From the NCBI GenBank assembly GCA_902496505.1, contig CABVBB010000073.1, positions 1-8,168 on the forward strand: a stretch of DNA of 8,168 nucleotides, written 5' to 3'. Below are positions 7,077-8,168 of the stretch, in pieces. Numbering within the stretch: the first letter of the stretch is position 1; each line of letters starts with the position of its first letter. The position numbers and the translations under genes are program-made. Origin of the DNA: an uncultured Peptococcaceae bacterium. Lineage in GTDB: Bacteria; Bacillota; Peptococcia; Peptococcales; Peptococcaceae. The notes beneath the pieces were generated by a model, which was not told the origin of the DNA, ran no database searches, and saw nothing but the letters and a program-made list of their open reading frames with translations.

Positions 7077-7118
7077 AAAAAGATGCCCCTCAGCCACTTG
7101 ATCGGCTGAGGGGCATCT
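7077..7118 (-). terminator. Intrinsic terminator of the XRE regulator gene
   Basis: A perfect 15-bp GC-rich stem (7081-7095 with 7104-7118, core GCCCCTCAGCC/GGCTGAGGGGC) with an 8-nt loop is followed on the minus strand by T residues at 7077-7080. It starts 19 nt after the XRE stop. On the plus strand the stem is not followed by a T tract. Confidence 0.9.
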
Positions 7119-7137
7119 AGGGGACAAGCTGGAGAGT

Positions 7138-7473
7138 TTAGAGCTGATCGATACCAGCGGCCAGAGCATTGACAGCATTGATGAAGCGCTGTTTTTTGGC
7201 GGGGTCATCGGTGGCCAGGGCATCTAGGTCAATGGTATAGGTATCGGTGCTGTCGCTGGACTGTGCGGCCAACAAATAATTGGGGGCAAGACGCAGGGCA
7301 GCGCACAGAGCAGCAAAGGTCTCTAAAGACATTTTGCGGGTGCCGCGCTCGATATGGCCGAGAAATGAGGCGGATAGATCGCAGGTTTCGGCCAGCTGCT
7401 CCTGTGAAAGGTGCAGATCCTGGCGGGCACGGCGTATTTTTTGTCCGATCAGACGATAATCAATGGGATCCAT
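7138..7473 (-). CDS. Small XRE/Cro-CI family transcriptional regulator
   Basis: A 111-residue cytoplasmic DNA-binding protein. Residues 9-68 form a Cro/CI helix-turn-helix: IGQKIRRARQDLHLSQEQLAE, then CDLSASFLGHIERGTRKMSLETF, with LRLAPNYLL closing the domain. The remaining 40 residues (SSDSTDTYTIDLDALATDDPAKKQ onward) form a short acidic tail ending in a helix, probably for dimerisation; no peptidase or sensor domain is present. The ATG at 7473 has an AGGAG site 7 nt upstream. The gene is monocistronic, with its own terminator, and diverges from the F420-0 ligase-like gene. Inverted repeats in the shared intergenic region suggest that it regulates itself and perhaps its neighbour. Its phage-repressor-like fold is common in chromosomes, and no phage genes are seen nearby. 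Confidence 0.93.
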   Translation of the reverse strand: MDPIDYRLIGQKIRRARQDLHLSQEQLAETCDLSASFLGHIERGTRKMSLETFAALCAALRLAPNYLLAAQSSDSTDTYTIDLDALATDDPAKKQRFINAVNALAAGIDQL

Positions 7474-7493
7474 ATCATCACTCCTGTTAGCTT

Positions 7494-7530
7494 TGTTCAG
7501 TCAAGAACACATTCCTCATTTTAGAGGAAT
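7494..7530. promoter_or_regulatory. Tandem inverted repeats upstream of the XRE gene, candidate operators
   Basis: Two perfect inverted repeats with equal 6-nt spacers sit one base apart: TGTTC-N6-GAACA (7494-7509) and ATTCCTC-N6-GAGGAAT (7511-7530), centres 19 nt apart. The N6 of the second is, on the minus strand, TAAAAT, a plausible -10 for the XRE gene with only a weak -35. Binding there would block XRE transcription. XRE autoregulation is inferred. Confidence 0.5.
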
Positions 7531-7541
7531 TCGCAGCAGAG

Positions 7542-7570
7542 TTGAAATGACTGTGAGAAGCACGAATAAT
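7542..7570 (+). promoter_or_regulatory. Putative promoter of the F420-0 ligase-like gene
   Basis: TTGAAA (7542-7547) and AATAAT (7565-7570) are spaced 17 bp apart, giving a start near 7577 and a leader of about 110 nt. A palindrome TAATTC-N5-GAATTA (7567-7583) overlaps the -10 and the start site, where a repressor would block transcription. Confidence 0.4.
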
Positions 7571-7603
7571 TCTATTGGAATTAAATGAGCGCCGGGAAAG
7601 TGT

Positions 7604-7639
7604 CTGGAAGAAGTGTGCAGGCTTCTGACAGTGGTTTTT
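7604..7639 (+). promoter_or_regulatory. Leader hairpin followed by a T5 tract, possible attenuator
   Basis: CTG-GA-AGAAG (7604-7613) pairs with CTTCT-GA-CAG (7622-7631): 5 bp and 3 bp around tandem G·A mismatches, with an 8-nt loop, then TGG and T5 (7635-7639). It lies in the predicted leader of the ligase-like gene, 48 nt before the start codon. The stem is weak for a terminator, so this is only a suggestion. Confidence 0.25.
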
Positions 7640-7687
7640 AAAAGTATCGCCGTCAAGGCAGGCATTTATGCAGAGGGAGGACTTAAC

Positions 7688-8168
7688 ATGGAAAAAGGAT
7701 TGCAGATCAATGAAGACAAAACGGAAAAGATCACAGTAGAGGGAGCGGATTATTACCGCTGGGCCATTCGTACGCCGCTGGTGACACAGGCTGATGACCT
7801 GGAAGAGATCGTCAAGACCTATGCAGCGCCGTATTTGCAGAAGGGGGACATCCTTTTTATTTCCGAGAAAATGGTGGCCTGCACCCAAGGGCGGGCTATC
7901 CCGCTAAAAGCTATCCGGCCAAGCAAATTGGGCATCTTTCTCAGCCACTTCGTGCATAAGAGTGCTTATGGCATCGGCTTATCCATGCCAGAGACCATGA
8001 CCATGGCCATCATGGAATGCGGCCGCCTACGCATCCTTTTGGCTGCGGCGGCAGGTGCTGTGGGACGGCTGCTGGGACGCCAAGGCTGGTTTTACCGCGT
8101 GGCAGGGCGCAAGGCAGCAGCTATCGACGGCCCCTGCCCCAAGACCATACCACCTTATAATGAATATG
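7688..8168 (+). CDS. Coenzyme F420-0:gamma-glutamyl ligase-like protein (CofE/FbiB-type domain), 3' end outside window
   Basis: The first 160 codons of a gene that continues past the window. ATG 7688 has a strong AGAGGGAGGA site 6-7 nt upstream. The protein resembles the family of F420-0:L-glutamate ligase homologues: residues 27-72 with IRTPLVTQADDLEEIV, GDILFISEKMVACTQGRAIP and its basic surroundings match the nucleotide-binding start of CofE. Residues 95-140 (GIGLSMPETMTMAI, RILLAAAAGAVGRLLG, GWFYRVAG) and AIDGPCPKTIPPYN match the version found in anaerobic Bacillota. In archaea and mycobacteria CofE/FbiB adds glutamates to F420; most Bacillota lack F420, so this homologue probably ligates an amino acid to something else. 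No signal peptide is seen. The family is clear; the substrate is unknown. The antisense XRE gene upstream is the likeliest local regulator. Confidence 0.85.
   Translation, partial: MEKGLQINEDKTEKITVEGADYYRWAIRTPLVTQADDLEEIVKTYAAPYLQKGDILFISEKMVACTQGRAIPLKAIRPSKLGIFLSHFVHKSAYGIGLSMPETMTMAIMECGRLRILLAAAAGAVGRLLGRQGWFYRVAGRKAAAIDGPCPKTIPPYNEY

Larger units (their letters stand above)
6893..7137. other. Intergenic region without a protein gene
   Basis: This 245-nt gap holds the kinase terminator, an AT-rich stretch with an orphan plus-strand promoter, and the terminator of the minus-strand XRE gene. An isolated TTGACA at 6981-6986 has no convincing -10 partner. No coding sequence longer than a few codons is supported. 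Confidence 0.7.

Noticed and set aside
7487..7888. 133-residue minus-strand frame spanning the XRE-ligase intergenic region
   Set aside because: It begins inside the ligase-like gene on the opposite strand and crosses that gene's ribosome-binding site and promoter; no domain is recognisable.

Overview
The window looks like chromosomal DNA from a Gram-positive-type (Bacillota) bacterium. The supports are strong AGGAG/GAGGTG ribosome-binding sites 5-8 nt before most starts, consensus sigma-A-like promoters, short U-tailed intrinsic terminators, and proteins resembling Bacillota families (VanR/VanS-like two-component pair, QacA/EmrB-type drug exporter, F420-0 ligase-like protein). The balanced base composition and the family mix would fit a gut Negativicute or Clostridium-type anaerobe. 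That placement is inference; no rRNA or other marker gene is present.

Layout. (1) Positions 2-1347, plus strand: the end of a multi-pass SLC13/DASS-type anion permease. It enters from outside the window and is broken by an apparent 1-nt deletion near 749-752, so it is probably a pseudogene unless this is a sequencing error. It ends at a terminator (1362-1395) that touches the stop codon of the next, convergent gene. (2) Positions 1394-2323, minus: a LysR-type regulator with its own extended -10 promoter. (3) Positions 2483-4829, minus: a two-gene operon of an unusually long TetR-type repressor followed 13 nt later by a 14-TM MFS drug exporter, closed by a clear terminator (2446-2476). The operon promoter has perfect consensus hexamers (TTGACA-16-TATAAT), and two inverted repeats lie on it, a textbook repressor-controlled efflux arrangement. 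(4) Positions 5036-6892, plus, divergent from (3): a VanR-like response regulator and a VanS-like histidine kinase, 15 nt apart, closed by a long bidirectional terminator. No vanHAX-type resistance genes are in the window. (5) Positions 6893-7137: no protein gene, but an orphan plus-strand promoter and the terminator of the next gene. (6) Positions 7138-7473, minus: a small XRE/Cro-CI regulator. (7) From 7688, plus, divergent: the start of a coenzyme F420-0:gamma-glutamyl ligase-like protein that runs off the window. The 214-nt gap between (6) and (7) holds three inverted repeats.

Functionally the window is dense in regulators: LysR, TetR, VanR/VanS and XRE beside three effector genes (permease, exporter, ligase-like enzyme). 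The central block can be read as an envelope or antimicrobial-stress module: efflux under a local repressor next to a two-component system whose relatives sense cell-wall-active glycopeptides. The link between the TetR-exporter operon and the two-component pair rests only on adjacency. No mobile element, CRISPR array, tRNA or rRNA was seen.
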